From Streptomyces sp. AC512_CC834 (GTDB lineage Bacteria; Actinomycetota; Actinomycetes; Streptomycetales; Streptomycetaceae): a DNA stretch of 33,983 bases. How positions within the stretch are numbered: position 1 is the first letter of the stretch; each line of letters begins with the position of its first letter. Under the pieces are notes generated by a model that searched no databases, was not told the DNA's origin, and saw only the letters and a program-made list of their open reading frames with translations. The stretch lies in contig NZ_JAGMUO010000041.1 of assembly GCF_019049325.1 (NCBI RefSeq), positions 1 to 33,983 of the forward strand, given 5' to 3'. Positions 21,432 to 30,495 of this stretch are shown here, piece after piece. The translations under genes and the position numbers were made by a program.

Positions 21432-22472
21432 CTATGCACGGGCACGCGCCTGTCGGAGCGGTGCCCCGGCAGCGTGGAGGCTGGTGAGGGCCTGCCGGTA
21501 GGAGGCGATCAGGCCGGTCTCCAGGTAGTCCACGTTCAGTTCCTCGCAGTGGCGCCGGACGAGGCCGCGGGCCTTGCGGAGGTTGGGGCTGGGCATGCTC
21601 GGGAACAGGTGGTGCTCGATCTGGTGGTTCAGCCCGCCGAGCGCGAGGTCGGTGAACCAGCCCCCGTTCACGTTGCGTGAGGTGAGCACCTGGCGGCGGA
21701 GGAAGTCCGGCCGGTCCTCACCCGTCAGGATCGGCATGCCCTTGTGGTTGGGAGCGAACAGCGAGCCGAGGTAGAGGCCGAACAGGCCCTGGTGGACGGC
21801 GATGAAGGCGAGCGCCATGCAGGGCGGCAGGACCCAGAACACGGCGGACAGATAGACCGCGCAGTGCGCGAACAGCAGAATGCCGTCGAGCGTCCGGTGC
21901 TTGAGCGAGCGGTTGGCCAGCGCCCTTCCGCTCGCCACGTGCAGGTTGAAGCCCTCCAGGGTGAGGAGCGGAAAGAACAGAAACGCCTGTCGGCGGCCGA
22001 TCAGGCGGGGGAGTCCCGTGGCGGCCCGCGCCTGCTCCGGGGACCAGACCAGCACGTCGGGCTCGACATCGGGATCGAGGTCCTCGTGGTTGGGGTTGGC
22101 GTGGTGACGAGTGTGCTTGTCCTGCCACCAGCCGTAACCCATCCCGATACCGGCTCCGGCGATCCGCCCGGACACCTCGCTGGGCCGACGCCGACGGAAC
22201 ACCTGCCGGTGCGCCACATCGTGCGCGACCAGGGCGACCTGGCCGAAGACGACCGCCATGACGGCGGCCACCGTCAGCGTCCACCACGTGTCGCCGAGCG
22301 CGACGAAGGCGATCCACCCGCCGGCGTAGAACGCGGCCACGACGGTGATCCGGAGTGCGTAGTAGCCGGGGCGACGCGCCAGCAGCCCGGCCTCCGTGAT
22401 CTTTCTCGACAACCGGGCGAAGTCACTGCCGCGGCTCTCCGGGGGTGGACGGCGGTCCGTGCTGATGGTCAT
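21432..22472 (-). CDS. Membrane fatty acid desaturase (acyl-CoA/acyl-lipid type)
   Basis: A 346-residue desaturase with the three His boxes of the di-iron membrane family: HDVAH at 84-88, HTRHH at 120-124 and HQIEHH at 283-288. The last box has the QIEHH form of front-end/acyl-lipid desaturases. Hydrophobic segments near 40-85 and 195-245 give two membrane hairpins. It introduces a double bond into a fatty acyl chain using a reductase system not encoded here. The start ATG at 22470-22472 is chosen because the residues before it (from 22514) look non-coding. The upstream region holds an operator-like inverted repeat at 22544-22577. The gene is convergent with the TOPRIM gene. Confidence 0.92.
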   Translation of the reverse strand: MTISTDRRPPPESRGSDFARLSRKITEAGLLARRPGYYALRITVVAAFYAGGWIAFVALGDTWWTLTVAAVMAVVFGQVALVAHDVAHRQVFRRRRPSEVSGRIAGAGIGMGYGWWQDKHTRHHANPNHEDLDPDVEPDVLVWSPEQARAATGLPRLIGRRQAFLFFPLLTLEGFNLHVASGRALANRSLKHRTLDGILLFAHCAVYLSAVFWVLPPCMALAFIAVHQGLFGLYLGSLFAPNHKGMPILTGEDRPDFLRRQVLTSRNVNGGWFTDLALGGLNHQIEHHLFPSMPSPNLRKARGLVRRHCEELNVDYLETGLIASYRQALTSLHAAGAPLRQARARA

Positions 22473-22543
22473 AGCGGTGACTCTCTGCGATGAGGGCAGG
22501 CAGGGTTCCCTCACAGGAAGGTCTCACACGGGGTGCTGGACAG

Positions 22544-22577
22544 GCCCATTGACAGGCCCGTCATTGGCCTAATGGGC
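22544..22577. promoter_or_regulatory. Nested inverted repeat upstream of desaturase
   Basis: gcccatt (22544-22550) and aatgggc (22571-22577) flank an inner pair aggcc/ggcct. It lies about 75 bases before the desaturase ATG and 60 bases before the pseudogene start, so it could be an operator for the desaturase. No regulator gene is nearby. Confidence 0.35.
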
Positions 22578-22638
22578 GTGCCGAAACGCCGGTTGCGTGA
22601 AGCTGACTCCGACTCCGGCAGCGAGGAAGGGACGCGAC

Positions 22639-23245
22639 GTGTCTGACGGCAGGCGGAAGTCATCGGACACCGAGGTGGACCGCTCGGAGGGGTTCGGTGA
22701 GCGGCTGCTGGGTGTTCTGCTCGACCGTGCGCACGAAATGCCGCCTTCGTTGATCGCCCCGCTCATCGCGGAAGAAGTGGCGGCGATCGGCGGACGTGAC
22801 GTCTCCATCCTGCTGCAGGACTACGAACAGCTGCTTCTGGTGCCGTTGCCCGGCCGGCTGGGTCAACGCCGGCCACCCGGCACCGCTGCTCATCCGAGGC
22901 CATGCCGTGGCCGACCGGCTGGAGAGCCCCACCACCCTGCCGGTCGGTTTCGGCGGTCACCAACCGGTCGTGACGGAGCGGACTCTGCGACGAGGGGACC
23001 GCGTGCTGTGCTTCACCGACGGTCTGATCGAGGAGCACCGCGCAGGAGGGGAGCAGTTCGGTGAGGAGCAACTCGTCGACTGCACCGACCGCGTGGCGAG
23101 TGAGCACGTCTCAGTACGAGCGGTGGTGCGTGCGCTCTCCCACGCCCTGAAACACGACCGCGGCGGTGTCACCAGCGATGACGCGACCATCTTCCTCATC
23201 GAGTGGCGTGGCGGCAGCAGCGACCACCTCGCCTTCTTCGGATGA
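22639..23245 (+). pseudogene. PP2C/SpoIIE-type phosphatase pseudogene, centre deleted and frameshifted
   Basis: A good ribosome site (gaggaaggga) precedes GTG at 22639. Residues 1-72 (ERLLGVLLDRAHEMPPSLIA, ILLQDYEQLLLVPLPG) match the beginning of Streptomyces multi-domain PP2C phosphatases. At about 22852-22858 the frame changes and the sequence becomes WVNAGHPAPLLIRG followed by RVLCFTDGLIEEHRAGGEQFG and GVTSDDATIFLIEW, which is the C-terminal end of the SpoIIE phosphatase domain. The usual roughly 200-250 residues between, including half the metal-binding Asp residues, are absent. A deletion plus frameshift, rather than a programmed shift, explains this. The gene is inactive. Confidence 0.82.
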
Positions 23246-23275
23246 GTTGACCACCGTGCGCGCCGTCACCGGCCG

Positions 23276-24145
23276 CTACTTCGTGGCCCCCCGGGCGAAG
23301 CCGTTGTAGATGTACCGCTGGAGGAACAGGAAGATCACCAAGGTCGGCACGATGACGAGAACCGCCCCTGCGGAGATGTACTCCCAGTGCGCACCGAACG
23401 GTCCCTTGAACCGGAACAGGGCCGTCGACATGGTTCCGAGATCCTCCTTGGGCATGTAGAGGAAAGGGATGTAGAAGTCGTTGTACGTGGTGATGCCCTT
23501 GATGATGACCACGGTCGCGATGGCCGGCTTCAGCAGCGGAAAGATGATCTTCCGGTAGATGGTGAAGGAATTGGCGCCGTCGATGCGCGCCGCCTCGTCG
23601 AGGGACCGGGGGATGCCGCGAACGAACTGCAGGAAGATGTAGATGGCCACGATGTCGGTGCCCATGTACAGCAGGATCGGGGCCCAGCGCGTGTTGAACA
23701 GCCCGAAGCTGTTGACGACCTGGAAGGTGGCGACCTGCGTCGTCACGGCCGGCACCAGCGTGGCCATCAGAAACAGGGCCACGACGAGCTTCTTGAGGCG
23801 GAACTCGAAGCGGTCGATGGCGTACGCGGTCATCGAGCCGATGATCACGGTGCCGGTGATGGAGAACAGCAGGATGAAGGCCGTGTTGCCGAAGGCCTTC
23901 AGCAGGTGGCCGTCGTTGAAGGCCGTGGCGTAGTTGGAGAAGTTGAGCCAGTCGTCCGGCAGGGCCAGGGCGCCCTGGCCGTCGGAGATCTCCCCGTAGG
24001 ACTTCAGCGAGGTCAGGAAGACCACGACGAGCGGCAGCAGCACCACGAGAGAGGCGACGACCAGCGACACGTACGTCAGGGTGGTGCCGATACGGGGTCG
24101 GCGGCGCGCTCGTTCCTGCGGGCGGGCGGGGGCGGTGAGGGTCAT
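23276..24145 (-). CDS. Sugar ABC transporter permease, MalG/LacG-type
   Basis: A 289-residue inner-membrane permease of the CUT1 family. Six hydrophobic segments are visible, starting LTYVSLVVASLVVLLPLVVV near 20-40. The cytoplasmic EAA loop is DEAARIDGANSFTIYRKIIFPLLKP, which docks an ATPase. The long loop after segment one, with SLKSYGEI, is usual for the family. It ends FARGATK, typical of CUT1 MalG proteins. Its ATG overlaps the preceding permease by four bases (TCAT on plus), so it is translationally coupled. It is the last gene of the binding protein-MalF-MalG operon divergent from beta-mannosidase. No ATPase gene follows, so a shared MsiK-like ATPase probably serves it. Confidence 0.92.
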   Translation of the reverse strand: MTLTAPARPQERARRRPRIGTTLTYVSLVVASLVVLLPLVVVFLTSLKSYGEISDGQGALALPDDWLNFSNYATAFNDGHLLKAFGNTAFILLFSITGTVIIGSMTAYAIDRFEFRLKKLVVALFLMATLVPAVTTQVATFQVVNSFGLFNTRWAPILLYMGTDIVAIYIFLQFVRGIPRSLDEAARIDGANSFTIYRKIIFPLLKPAIATVVIIKGITTYNDFYIPFLYMPKEDLGTMSTALFRFKGPFGAHWEYISAGAVLVIVPTLVIFLFLQRYIYNGFARGATK

Positions 24146-25116
24146 ACGAGATCCACCTTCTCGTCGGGCACGAGGCGACGCTGGATCCAGGTGATCACCA
24201 GGATGATCGCCAGCAGCACCACGGCGCAGGCCGAGGCCAGGCCGGTCTTGTTGAACTGGAAGGCGTACTTCACCGTCTGGATGACGAACGTCGAGGTCTC
24301 CGTCGCCCCGCCGGTCATGATGTACGGGATTTCGAACACGGAGAGGGAGCCCGAGATCGCCAGGATGACGCTGAGGCTCAGCACCGGGCGGATGCTCGGC
24401 GCGATGATGTGCCGGAACTGCTGCCACCGGGTCGCGCCGTCGAGCTGGGCGGCCTCGTAGAGCTCGCCGGAGATGGACTGGATCGCGCCGAGGAACAGCA
24501 CGAAGTTCAGGCCGGTGTAGCGCCACACGGACACGCCGGCCATGGATGTGTTGGCGGACTCCGGAGTGCCCAGCCAGGCGTGGTCGGTGTCGGCGCCGAA
24601 CCAGGACAGGACCGAGTCGAGGGTGCCGCCGTCCTGGAAGAAGTACAGGAAGACGAAGCCGATCGCGACCCCGTTGATCAGGTACGGGAAGAACAGGATG
24701 CCCTTGAACAGGTTCCTGAAGCGCAGGTCGAAGCTGAGGACGGTGGCGAAGTACAGGGCGATGACGATCTGTACGACGGACGCCGCCAGGTAGTAGAAGC
24801 TCACCGCGAACACCCGGAGCAGTTCGGGACGGGTGAAGATCTCGGTGTAGTTCTCCGTCCCGACGTAGTTGCGGTCGGGGCTGACGCCGTCCCAGTCGGT
24901 GAAGCTGTAGTAGAGCATGTTGCCCACCGGCACGTAGGTGAACGTGATCAGCAGGGCGAGCGGGGCCAGCAGGAACAGCCACGGCGTGATCGTGCGCATC
25001 GGCCGGTCGCGCCACGAGGCGCCGGCCCGGGCGCGGTGCCGGGAGCGTTGCTTGCCGGTCCCACCCGGATCGGTGACCTGGGCGGGTGGGGAAGCGGTGG
25101 AAGCGGTTCGGGTCAT
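24142..25116 (-). CDS. Sugar ABC transporter permease, MalF/LacF-type
   Basis: A 324-residue CUT1 permease. A basic N-terminal tail (residues 1-40) precedes PWLFLLAPLALLITFTYVPV. The EAA loop is EAAQLDGATRWQQFRHIIAPSIRP near 225-250, and the C-terminal segment is VVLLAIILVITWIQRRLV. It pairs with the MalG-type protein to make the channel. It lies 114 bases after the binding-protein gene, with no convincing terminator but GC-rich inverted repeats, and shares four bases with the next gene. Confidence 0.92.
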   Translation of the reverse strand: MTRTASTASPPAQVTDPGGTGKQRSRHRARAGASWRDRPMRTITPWLFLLAPLALLITFTYVPVGNMLYYSFTDWDGVSPDRNYVGTENYTEIFTRPELLRVFAVSFYYLAASVVQIVIALYFATVLSFDLRFRNLFKGILFFPYLINGVAIGFVFLYFFQDGGTLDSVLSWFGADTDHAWLGTPESANTSMAGVSVWRYTGLNFVLFLGAIQSISGELYEAAQLDGATRWQQFRHIIAPSIRPVLSLSVILAISGSLSVFEIPYIMTGGATETSTFVIQTVKYAFQFNKTGLASACAVVLLAIILVITWIQRRLVPDEKVDLV

Positions 25117-25230
25117 CGCGGAGCCAGGGCCTTTCGTCGTCCGCTGAGGGCACTGGGCCGCCGGGCCCCGCTCGCCGACGTGGCCGGGCGGGCGGGGGAC
25201 CGGCGGGTGCTGGGTCAGGCGGTGCCGGGT

Positions 25231-26553
25231 TCAGGAGCCGACGGTCTGCCTGGCCTCGGACCAGCGCTTGTTCAGGTCCTCGAAGTAGCCCTCGAGTGAT
25301 CCGTCGACGGCGCCGCGGGCGATGTCGATGAGCTTCTTGCGGTAGTCGGGCTTGTTGAGTCCGATCTCGGAGGCGTTGTCGATGGCGTTGACCTCGGCCG
25401 TCTTCGCCTCGGAGCGTTCAATCAACGTGACATCGTTGTCACCATAGTCCTTGAGTGTCGCCGGCATCCCCTCGGACTTCAGGGCGGAGACGCCGCCCTC
25501 CTCGGTCGCGTAGCCGGACTTCTCGGTGAACCAGTCGATCCACGCCCGGGCGGCCTCCTTGTGGTCGGAGTGGATGTTGACGGCCTGCTGGTAGTCGGAG
25601 ACCAGGGTGGCGCAGAAATGGCCGTCCTTCTGGGACGGGACCGGCATGAAGCCGATGTCGTCGGGATTCTGCCCGGCACTCTCGGCGGCGTCCCGCATCT
25701 GGTTGATCGCCCAGGAACCGAGCATCATGCTGCCCACCTTGCCCTTGGCCAGGAGGGTCTTGGAGCTCTCCCAGTTGGTGGTGGCCGGGTCCTTCTCCGA
25801 CAGCTTCTGGTGGACGATGTCGTAGAGCAGGGTGTCGAGGACGTTGAGGTCGTTGCCCTCGGCCCAGGGCTTGTCCATCGCGGCCAGTTTGTCGGACGCC
25901 AGGGTGTCGCAGCTGATCGAGCCGACGCCGTTGGTCCAAGGGCTCTCGAGCGGCCAGCCGTCCTTGAAGTTGGTGTAGTACGGGGTCGCACCGGTCTCGT
26001 CCTTGACGGCCTTGAGGTCGTCGAGGAACTGCCCGGTCGTCGTCGGCCAGTCGGTGATCCCGGCCTTCTTCCACAGCGCCTTGTTGTAGACCAGGCCGTT
26101 GGCGGTTCCGAAGGTGGCGATGCCGTACGTATTGCCGGCGACGTCGGTCTTGCCGGTGAAGCGGTAGGTGGACTTCATCGACGAGGTGTCGCCGAGCGGC
26201 GCGAAGAACGTGGGGTAGTCGCCCTTGGCGACCGCCGACGGGATCAGCAGGACGTCGCCGTAGTCCTCCGTGTTCATACGGATCTTCACCTCGCCCTCGT
26301 AGTCGGTGAGCCCCTCGAACTCGACCTTCACCTCGGGGTAGGTCTTGTTGAACTCGGCGGCGTACTTCGTCATCGTCCCGTCCTCGACCAGGTCGGTGCG
26401 ATTGGTCAGCACGGTGATGTCCCCCGAGACGTCCTCCGGGTTCGCCGGCGCGGTGGCGGTCTCGTCGGCGTTCGGGCTCCCCCCTCCGCTGCACCCCGCG
26501 ACGGTCAGCATCGCGGTGGCCAGCAGAGCGACGCTCAGCGTCCTCTTCCCCAT
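25231..26553 (-). CDS. ABC transporter substrate-binding lipoprotein, sugar type
   Basis: A 440-residue extracellular solute-binding protein family 1 lipoprotein. The signal peptide ends in a lipobox LTVAGC with the lipidated Cys at 21. The mature part begins SGGGSPNADET and has family blocks DITVLTNRTDLVEDG, YAAEFNKTYPEVKVEFEG and YTNFKDGWPLESPW. AAGGAG precedes the ATG at 26551-26553. It is first in an operon with two permeases and is divergent from a GH2 beta-mannosidase with operator-like sites between. The substrate is inferred to be a mannose-containing beta-glycoside or oligosaccharide; sequence alone does not tell. Confidence 0.92.
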   Translation of the reverse strand: MGKRTLSVALLATAMLTVAGCSGGGSPNADETATAPANPEDVSGDITVLTNRTDLVEDGTMTKYAAEFNKTYPEVKVEFEGLTDYEGEVKIRMNTEDYGDVLLIPSAVAKGDYPTFFAPLGDTSSMKSTYRFTGKTDVAGNTYGIATFGTANGLVYNKALWKKAGITDWPTTTGQFLDDLKAVKDETGATPYYTNFKDGWPLESPWTNGVGSISCDTLASDKLAAMDKPWAEGNDLNVLDTLLYDIVHQKLSEKDPATTNWESSKTLLAKGKVGSMMLGSWAINQMRDAAESAGQNPDDIGFMPVPSQKDGHFCATLVSDYQQAVNIHSDHKEAARAWIDWFTEKSGYATEEGGVSALKSEGMPATLKDYGDNDVTLIERSEAKTAEVNAIDNASEIGLNKPDYRKKLIDIARGAVDGSLEGYFEDLNKRWSEARQTVGS

Positions 26554-26617
26554 GTGCCCAGCTCCTTTCCAAGGATTGCGCGGCTTACGGCTCGGGCTCC
26601 GGTGGTGGCTGACGGCG

Positions 26618-26646
26618 ACTATGTCAGTCGGTCGTGAACCGGTAAA
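26618..26646 (-). promoter_or_regulatory. Promoter/operator of the sugar importer operon
   Basis: On minus, TTTACC (26641-26646), a 17-base spacer and CATAGT (26618-26623) form a reasonable promoter. AACCGGT (26637-26643) overlaps its -35 and is a plausible LacI half-palindrome, matching AACCGGT on the other strand at 26759-26765. Confidence 0.5.
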
Positions 26647-26756
26647 GCTGCCCAATCCTTCGCGATACTCAATCGTTACCTGAGGTGAGAGGTGAGATAG
26701 AAGAACCCATGTGCCAACTGCGCCTACGAAAGGACTTCGGTCGAGCAGAGAGGGCT

Positions 26757-26768
26757 AGACCGGTTTAC
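26757..26768. promoter_or_regulatory. Second ACCGGT operator-like site, before beta-mannosidase
   Basis: tagaccggttta contains the palindromic core accggt with near-symmetrical flanks. It lies about 70 bases before the mannosidase ATG and about 120 bases from the sister site at 26637. Both probably bind the LacI regulator encoded at 29311; this is inference from position and the CCGG-centred symmetry. Confidence 0.5.
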
Positions 26769-26833
26769 TTCTCCGGGTTAGGTTGAGCCGCGTTGCCTAC
26801 GACCACGGGCCCGTCCCGCCGAAGGAGCCGTAC

Positions 26834-29314
26834 ATGAAGGAAGTCGTCCCGCTCGCCGAGGACTGGAGCCTGAGCCACAGCGAGAACCTGCTGCCCGCCC
26901 AGGTTCCCGGCTGCGTCCACACCGATCTGCTCACGGCCGGCCTGATCCCGGACCCCTTCCTCGGCGTCAACGAACCCGACGTGGCCTGGGTCGGACAGCG
27001 GGCCTGGACCTACGTCCGCGACCTGCGGGCCACCGACACCGCAGAGGAGGGACACGAGCGGACCGACCTGGTCTTCGACGGCCTGGACACCGCCGCGACC
27101 ATCACCCTGGACGGGCGGGAACTGGGCCATACCCGGAACATGCACCGGCGCCACCGTTTCGACGTCACCGGTCACCACGGGCTCCTGGAGGTGCACTTCG
27201 CCTCCGCCTACGACGAGGCGGCCTCGGTGCGGGCACTGACGGGGGAGCGCCCCAACGTCTACCCGGAGCCGTTCCAGTACATCCGCAAGATGGCGTCCAG
27301 CTTCGGCTGGGACTGGGGTCCGACCCTGGTGACCGCCGGCATATGGCGTCCGGCGCGGCTGGAGCGGTGGTCGACGGCCCGGCTGGCCGACGTACGCCCC
27401 CTGGTGACGGTCGACGACGGCACGGGCCGCGTCGAGGTACGTGTCGAGGTCGAGCGGACCGCGCAGGGGACGGCCCACCCACTCGCCGTACGTGCCACCG
27501 TCGAGGGTGCTCTCGTCGAGGGCGGACTCGTCGAGGCGCGCGGCGTGGTGGAGGGTACGCACGCCGTGCTGACGCTGGAGGTGCCCGACGTCTGCCTGTG
27601 GTGGCCCCGCGGCTACGGCGACCAACCTCTCTACGACCTGGAACTCGTGCTCGTCGAGGGAGCCGACGAAGCCGACGAAGCGCGGCCCCTGGACTCCTGG
27701 CACCGGCGGATCGGCTTCCGGAGCGTGGAACTGGACCGCTCGGCGGACGAGCACGGCACCGGGTTCACCCTCGTCGTCAACGGCGAGCGGATCTTCGCGC
27801 GCGGGGTCAACTGGATCCCCGACGACGTGTTCCCCTCCCGGATCACCCCGGAGCGCTACCGCACCCGACTGCGCCAGACGGCCGAGGCGGGCGTGGACCT
27901 GGTCAGGATCTGGGGCGGCGGCATCTACGAGGACGACGCCTTCTACGACGCCTGTGACGAGTTGGGCCTCATGGTCTGGCAGGACTTCCTCTTCGCCTGC
28001 GCCGCCTACCCCGAGGAGCAGCCGCTGCGCGGCGAGGTCGATGCCGAGGCCCGCGACAACGTTGTCCGGCTCATGCCGCACCCCTCGCTCCTGCTGTGGA
28101 ACGGCAACAACGAGAACCTCTGGGGTTTCCGCGACTGGGCCTGGGAGCCCGAGCTGCGCGGCGACTCCTGGGGCGGCGGCTACTACCTGGACCTGCTCCC
28201 CAGGATCGTCGCCGAACTCGACCCCACCCGCCCCTATGCCGCAGGCAGCCCCTGGTCCGGCTCCTGGGACCACCACCCCAACGACCCGGCCCACGGCACC
28301 CACCACTCCTGGGAGGTCTGGAACCGCCGGGACTACGCCGAGTACCGCGACTCGGTGCCGCGCTTCGTGGCGGAGTTCGGCTGGCAGGCGCCGCCCGCGA
28401 TGGCGACCCTGCGGCGCGCACTGCCCGGCGAACGACTCGCGCCGAACTCTCCCGGCATGCTGCACCACCAGAAGGCCGAGGACGGCAACGGCAAGCTGAA
28501 CCGGGGCGTGGAACGCCACTTCGCCCTGCCCGCGGACGACTTCGACCGCTGGCACTACCTCACCCAGGTCGTGCAGGCCCGCGCGATCGCCACCGGGATC
28601 GAACACTGGCGCTCGCACTGGCCCGTGTGCGCGGGCACCGTCGTCTGGCAGATCAACGACTGCTGGCCGGTCAGCTCCTGGTCGGCCATCGACGGCGACG
28701 GCCGGCTCAAGCCCCTTTACCACGAGCTGCGCCGGGTCTACGCGGACCGGCTTCTCACGCTCCAGCCGGGCGACGGCGACGGCGGCGATGAGGGGGGCGA
28801 CAACGACCCCGTGCTCGCCGTCGTCAACCAGTCCGCCGAGCCCTGGCAGGCGCGCGTGACCCTGCGCCGGCTGCGGGCGGACGGCACCGGGGTGGCCGAG
28901 CACGTGCTCGACGTGACCGTCGCCGCCCGCTCGGTGCACCGGCAGACAGTGCCGCAGGGTCTGGCCCCCGCCCCCCGTTGCGCCAAGGAATTCCTCGTCG
29001 CCGACAGCGAGGGGCTGCGGAGCGTGCACTTCCCCGTCACGGACCGGGAGTTCGCCTACCCGGCCCCGCGGTACGACGTGGCCGTGGAATCCCCGATGGG
29101 TACCGGGACGGGTAGTGTCGAGGTCGTGGTAACCGCACACACCCTCGTACGTGACCTTCTCCTGCAGGCCGACCGCCTCGGACCGGACGCGGTCTGCGAC
29201 ACCGGACTGCGCACCCTGCTCCCCGGCGAACAGCTTCGCCTGCGGGTCGCGGGCGCGGCCGAGACCGGGGCCAACGCCGTACGAGCGGCACTGTTCTGCG
29301 TGGAACCGGCGTGA
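26834..29314 (+). CDS. Beta-mannosidase, glycoside hydrolase family 2
   Basis: An 826-residue GH2 enzyme that releases terminal beta-mannose from mannosides or mannobiose, apparently intracellular since no signal peptide is present. An N-terminal jelly-roll domain (about 1-175) opens with VPLAEDWSL and VPGCVHTDLL. The Ig-like region lies at about 180-300, and the TIM barrel starts near 315. The acid/base Glu is about 427 in WNGNNENLWG. The nucleophile Glu is about 514 in FVAEFGWQAPP. FGWDWGPTLVTAGIWRP near 157-172 is typical of mannosidases. I chose ATG 26834 because AAGGAG lies six bases before it. The last codon overlaps the LacI gene (GTGA). Importer, enzyme and regulator form one utilisation module. 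Confidence 0.93.
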   Translation: MKEVVPLAEDWSLSHSENLLPAQVPGCVHTDLLTAGLIPDPFLGVNEPDVAWVGQRAWTYVRDLRATDTAEEGHERTDLVFDGLDTAATITLDGRELGHTRNMHRRHRFDVTGHHGLLEVHFASAYDEAASVRALTGERPNVYPEPFQYIRKMASSFGWDWGPTLVTAGIWRPARLERWSTARLADVRPLVTVDDGTGRVEVRVEVERTAQGTAHPLAVRATVEGALVEGGLVEARGVVEGTHAVLTLEVPDVCLWWPRGYGDQPLYDLELVLVEGADEADEARPLDSWHRRIGFRSVELDRSADEHGTGFTLVVNGERIFARGVNWIPDDVFPSRITPERYRTRLRQTAEAGVDLVRIWGGGIYEDDAFYDACDELGLMVWQDFLFACAAYPEEQPLRGEVDAEARDNVVRLMPHPSLLLWNGNNENLWGFRDWAWEPELRGDSWGGGYYLDLLPRIVAELDPTRPYAAGSPWSGSWDHHPNDPAHGTHHSWEVWNRRDYAEYRDSVPRFVAEFGWQAPPAMATLRRALPGERLAPNSPGMLHHQKAEDGNGKLNRGVERHFALPADDFDRWHYLTQVVQARAIATGIEHWRSHWPVCAGTVVWQINDCWPVSSWSAIDGDGRLKPLYHELRRVYADRLLTLQPGDGDGGDEGGDNDPVLAVVNQSAEPWQARVTLRRLRADGTGVAEHVLDVTVAARSVHRQTVPQGLAPAPRCAKEFLVADSEGLRSVHFPVTDREFAYPAPRYDVAVESPMGTGTGSVEVVVTAHTLVRDLLLQADRLGPDAVCDTGLRTLLPGEQLRLRVAGAAETGANAVRAALFCVEPA

Positions 29315-30339
29315 GCACACCGTCCGTACGCGTCACCATCAAGGACGTCGCCGCAGCCGCCGGCGTGTCCAAGGGCGCCGTGTCCCTGGCCTTCAACGAC
29401 AAGCCCGGGGTCTCCGACGCCACCCGGGAGCGGATCTTCGCGGCGGCCCGGCAACTGGGCTGGGCCCCCAACTCCTCGGCCCGCAGCCTCTCGCGCCAGT
29501 CCGTCGACACCGTGGGGCTGGCGATCTGCCGGCCGGCCCGGCTGCTGGGCCTGGAGCCGTTCTACATGGAGTTCGTCTCCGGCATCGAGAGCGTGCTGGC
29601 CGAGCGCGACTGCTCGTTGCTGCTGCGCCTGGTCGGCTCGCTGGAGGAGGAGATCGGGCTGCAGGAACGCTGGTGGCGGGAGCGGCAGGTGGGGGGCTCG
29701 ATCCTGGTCGACTTCCATCAGGAGGACCCGCGGATCGGCCCGCTGCGGAAGATCGGCCTCCCGGCCGTGGCGGTCGGACATCCGTCCCTCACCGGGGGAT
29801 TCCCGTCGGTGTGGACCGACGACGCGGCCGCCGTCGCCGAGGCCGTGCGCTACCTGGCGGTGCTGGGGCACCGGCGCATCGCACACGTGGGCGGCCCCCG
29901 GGGGCTGGGGCACAGCGCCATCCGGACGACCGCGTTCGAACAGACCATGAGCGAACTCGGCCTCGACTGCGGCCCGCACGTGGAGACGGGATTCTCGGGC
30001 GAGGACGGTGCGCGCGCCACCCGCTCCCTGCTGCTGTCCGCCGAGCGGCCCACGGCGATCCTCTACGACAACGACATCATGGCGGTCGCCGGACTCGGTG
30101 TGGCCGCCGAGATGGGGGTCTCCGTGCCGGACGACCTGTCGCTGCTGGCGTGGGACGACTCCCAGTTGTGCCGGCTGACGCATCCGACGCTGTCGGCGAT
30201 GAGCCACGACGTGCACGGCTTCGGTGCGCAGGTCGCGAGGGTGCTCTTCGAGGTACTGGCGGGTAAGGACGTGACGTCCCAGCCGGTCGCGACGCCGTCA
30301 CTGGTACCGCGGGCGTCGACGGCCTCACCTCGTTCGTAG
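29311..30339 (+). CDS. LacI family transcriptional regulator
   Basis: A 342-residue LacI repressor. The helix-turn-helix and hinge are VTIKDVAAAAGVSKGAVSLA followed by FNDKPGVSDATRERI (residues about 7-42). The periplasmic-binding-like core runs through VDTVGLAICRPARLLG, GHRRIAHVGG near 200, ILYDNDIMAVAGLGVAAEMG near 250 and LTHPTLSAM near 285. The gene starts with a GTG sharing four bases with the mannosidase stop, so the two are coupled. It probably binds the ACCGGT palindromes at 26637 and 26757 and is released by a mannoside; this is inferred. A hairpin at 30371-30399 ends the transcript. Confidence 0.92.
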   Translation: MSTPSVRVTIKDVAAAAGVSKGAVSLAFNDKPGVSDATRERIFAAARQLGWAPNSSARSLSRQSVDTVGLAICRPARLLGLEPFYMEFVSGIESVLAERDCSLLLRLVGSLEEEIGLQERWWRERQVGGSILVDFHQEDPRIGPLRKIGLPAVAVGHPSLTGGFPSVWTDDAAAVAEAVRYLAVLGHRRIAHVGGPRGLGHSAIRTTAFEQTMSELGLDCGPHVETGFSGEDGARATRSLLLSAERPTAILYDNDIMAVAGLGVAAEMGVSVPDDLSLLAWDDSQLCRLTHPTLSAMSHDVHGFGAQVARVLFEVLAGKDVTSQPVATPSLVPRASTASPRS

Positions 30340-30370
30340 CGGCGGCGGAACGGACGAACGGAAGGACAAG

Positions 30371-30399
30371 AAGGGGCGCGGCGTCATGCCGCGCTCCTT
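30371..30399 (+). terminator. Terminator after LacI gene
   Basis: aaggggcgcggc (30371-30382), loop gtcat, gccgcgctcctt (30388-30399) form a 12-bp stem with one G-T pair. It lies 32 bases after the LacI stop. A short cgagag hexamer repeat follows at about 30418-30440. Confidence 0.7.
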
Positions 30400-30495
30400 C
30401 ACGGTGTGGCCGGATCCCGAGAGCGAGAGCGAGAGCGAGGGCGCCGTTTTCAAGGCCCACGGAGCCCTGTGCGCCGACTGCTCGGCCCCGCGGGC

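Noticed and set aside
22830..22880. Programmed ribosomal frameshift in the PP2C gene
   Set aside because: A shift would not restore the missing central phosphatase domain and no slippery sequence or downstream pseudoknot stands out.
24146..25153. Treating the MalG frame as one 625-residue protein with an N-terminal extension
   Set aside because: The upstream part is the shadow of the MalF gene; the ATG at 24145 with ATGA overlap is the natural start.
26765..29320. Open frame of about 850 codons antisense to the beta-mannosidase
   Set aside because: It mirrors a well-supported GH2 gene; long antisense frames are common in DNA with strong third-position GC bias, and the protein has no recognisable motif.
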